Assembly (NCBI GenBank): GCA_030592145.1
Contig: JAUVKJ010000077.1
Coordinates: 1 to 7,504, forward strand
Reading direction: 5' to 3'
Length of the DNA: 7,504 nucleotides
Source of the DNA: Bacteroides sp.
GTDB taxonomy: Bacteria; Bacteroidota; Bacteroidia; Bacteroidales; SM23-62
Shown piece by piece: positions 5,826 to 7,504 of the stretch; the stretch's first letter is position 1; each line of letters begins with the position of its first letter. The notes under the pieces were generated by a model that was given only the letters and a program-made list of their open reading frames with translations, was not told the origin of the DNA and ran no database searches. Both the position numbers and the translations under genes were made by a program.

Positions 5826-7504
5826 ATGCTTTTTATCCGCTTCATTCGTATTATCCTCCTGATCTTCATAATCCTTCTTCTGCCCGGGCGGTTGACAGGC
5901 CAGCAGATCACAGGGAAGCGCAGCATTCAGTGGACACCCATCCAGCAGGTACGCATCGGGAACCATGATATGGCTGTTTTCCACTTCCGGCACGCCAGCT
6001 ATGAGCTAAATACTTTATTACCAAATTATTATGAATTATTAAAAATAGAAAATAATTTCGAATACGAGGTCCGCATTGAGAATCCAATTTTCCAAGAGGC
6101 TGATTATGAATTGATCAGAGATATAAAAAACCTGGAAGACCTTCCTTCGCAAATCACTGTCTCAAGCCGGATATCAAGCCTGAGAAAGGAAAATCATCTC
6201 CAGGTCAGCTTTATTCCACTCCGCAGGAATTCCCGAACAGGCCGTGTTGAGATGCTTACCGGGTTTGACCTTGCACTCATCCCATCAGCCCGCACCGTAA
6301 AGAGTAGTCCGGCTTTAACCCGGGAATATTCAGACCGCTCCGTTCTGGCAAGTGGTAAATGGGTTAAAATCAGGGTGGTGACGGATGGCATCTATTCACT
6401 CAGCTATGAGCAGCTACAACAGATTGGTATTGAAGATCCGGCAAATGTAAGGGTTTACGGGAACGGTGGCGGAATGCTCTCTATGCAGAACAAGGATCCA
6501 AGGCATGACGACCTGGTTGAAAATGCCATTGTCAACACAGGCGATAAGATATTTTTTTACGGGCAGCCTCCGGATGTCTGGAAGTATGATGAATCCGATG
6601 ACTTTTACAGCAAGGTACTGCACGATTATTCGGATGGGACCTATTATTTTCTTACCTCGGATCTTGGGACTGGTTTGACAGTCCGGAATTTCCAGTCGCC
6701 CTCCTCCCCGGCAAACTATACCACCACAACCTTCGATGTTCTCCGTCACCATGAAATTGAAGATATTAATCTTATCAGATCGGGCAGGGAATGGTATGGA
6801 GAACATTTTGATATTGTTACAGAACAATCCTTTCCTTTATCTTTAGGAACAACAGTAAGCGGAGAAGATGTCAGGATCAGGGTCGAGGCTGTCGGACGTG
6901 CTTCGGTCCAGACCAGCATGCAGGTGCGTGCGAACGGAAATCTCCTGGGAAGCCTGGTAATGCAGGGAACCTCCATTGGGTCATATACCCAGCCGCATGC
7001 CAAAGCTGCATCGGATACCTACACCTTCCTGCCATCCTCCGATGAGATCGATATTACCCTGCGGTATATTAAAAATGCACCTTCTGCCGAAGCCTGGCTG
7101 AACTACATTACCCTGAATGGACGAATAGAACTGTATGCTCCTTCCGGTATTATGAATAATTTCCGGGACAGGCTGAGCGTGGGTGCAGGAAGGATAACCG
7201 AATTCATCATTAAGGGTGCTTCTTCAACCGCCGAGGTATGGAACATTACTGATCCTCTCCGGCCTGTTCGCATGCAAACTGTACTTCAGGATAATACCCT
7301 GAGATTTACTAGCCCAACTGAAGAACTCAAAGAATTCATTGTCTTTGAACCGGAATCAGGTTCTATATTAACACCCATAACGGAGGGAGATGATGTCGGT
7401 ACGGTATCCAACCAGAACCTGCATGCCCTGAGGGCCAAAAACTACGTGATTGTGAGTCCCCCGCAATTCATTTCCCAGGCCCGTTCCCTGGCCGCTCACC
7501 GGCA
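5826..7504 (+). CDS. porU: Type IX secretion system sortase PorU, N-terminal part (runs off the window)
   Basis: PorU is the surface-attached cysteine-protease-like sortase (gingipain/C25 fold) that removes the C-terminal sorting domain of secreted proteins and joins them to A-type lipopolysaccharide. The frame is open from ATG 5826 to the window edge: 559 complete codons with no stop, about half of a usual PorU (roughly 1,100-1,300 residues). Residues 1-25 form a signal peptide (two arginines, a long I/L core, cut near LTG-QQ). The hallmark SVLASGKWVKIRV..DGIYSLSY is at 172-192, followed by VRVYGNGGGML and DLVENAI. Residues 539-559 (NYVIVSPPQFISQARSLAAHR) begin the C25 peptidase domain; the catalytic His and Cys lie beyond the window. 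I chose ATG 5826; TTG 5820 is in frame but less likely. No Shine-Dalgarno sequence is seen. It is divergent from the porP-family gene and near gldJ, a grouping known in Flavobacterium. Confidence 0.93.
   Translation, partial: MLFIRFIRIILLIFIILLLPGRLTGQQITGKRSIQWTPIQQVRIGNHDMAVFHFRHASYELNTLLPNYYELLKIENNFEYEVRIENPIFQEADYELIRDIKNLEDLPSQITVSSRISSLRKENHLQVSFIPLRRNSRTGRVEMLTGFDLALIPSARTVKSSPALTREYSDRSVLASGKWVKIRVVTDGIYSLSYEQLQQIGIEDPANVRVYGNGGGMLSMQNKDPRHDDLVENAIVNTGDKIFFYGQPPDVWKYDESDDFYSKVLHDYSDGTYYFLTSDLGTGLTVRNFQSPSSPANYTTTTFDVLRHHEIEDINLIRSGREWYGEHFDIVTEQSFPLSLGTTVSGEDVRIRVEAVGRASVQTSMQVRANGNLLGSLVMQGTSIGSYTQPHAKAASDTYTFLPSSDEIDITLRYIKNAPSAEAWLNYITLNGRIELYAPSGIMNNFRDRLSVGAGRITEFIIKGASSTAEVWNITDPLRPVRMQTVLQDNTLRFTSPTEELKEFIVFEPESGSILTPITEGDDVGTVSNQNLHALRAKNYVIVSPPQFISQARSLAAHR

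Noticed and set aside
5724..5993. An 89-codon minus-strand reading frame across the porP/porU divergent region
   Set aside because: It overlaps the signal peptide and N terminus of PorU and the start of the PorP-family gene, has low-complexity charged composition and matches no family I recognise; it is a shadow of porU.
6194..7003. Several 65-137-codon minus-strand frames inside porU
   Set aside because: They lie opposite a clearly coding PorU frame with family motifs throughout, and have no domains or signals of their own.

Overview
The window is a piece of a Bacteroidota chromosome, most likely from the Bacteroidales/Marinilabiliales side of the phylum. The evidence is three type IX secretion/gliding genes (porU, porP/sprF family, gldJ), translation starts with little or no Shine-Dalgarno sequence behind A/T-rich leaders, and TAnnTTTG-like -7 promoter elements. 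The family is an inference; the phylum is secure. All long reading frames are intact, and I see no insertion sequence, phage gene, CRISPR array, tRNA or rRNA.

Left part (1-1738, + strand). The last 43 codons of a lipid A acyltransferase (LpxL/HtrB family) end at 134. After a 50-bp gap comes a family 2 glycosyltransferase with a TTG start (185-1207), then a 114-bp A/T-rich gap and a stand-alone response-regulator receiver protein (1322-1738). The first two suggest a small lipopolysaccharide/surface-glycan cluster. The receiver has no kinase or output domain beside it.

Middle part (1753-5749, - strand). Read in transcription order: a PorP/SprF-family outer-membrane protein, the GldJ lipoprotein, then the peptidoglycan enzyme MurF. 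A very long, nearly perfect intrinsic terminator (3069-3122) lies between gldJ and murF and ends only 8 bp from the murF start codon. murF converges with the response regulator, 14 bp apart.

Right part (5826-7504, + strand). A reading frame open to the window edge encodes the first 559 residues of PorU, the type IX secretion sortase. It is divergent from porP across a short A/T-rich region (5750-5825), so three components of the same secretion/attachment machinery share one control region: PorU at the cell surface, a PorP-type barrel in the outer membrane, and the GldJ lipoprotein that stabilises the gliding/secretion complex.

I do not see a previously undescribed system. The items most worth a second look are the terminator/possible promoter just ahead of murF, the compact porU/porP/gldJ arrangement, and the orphan receiver protein.
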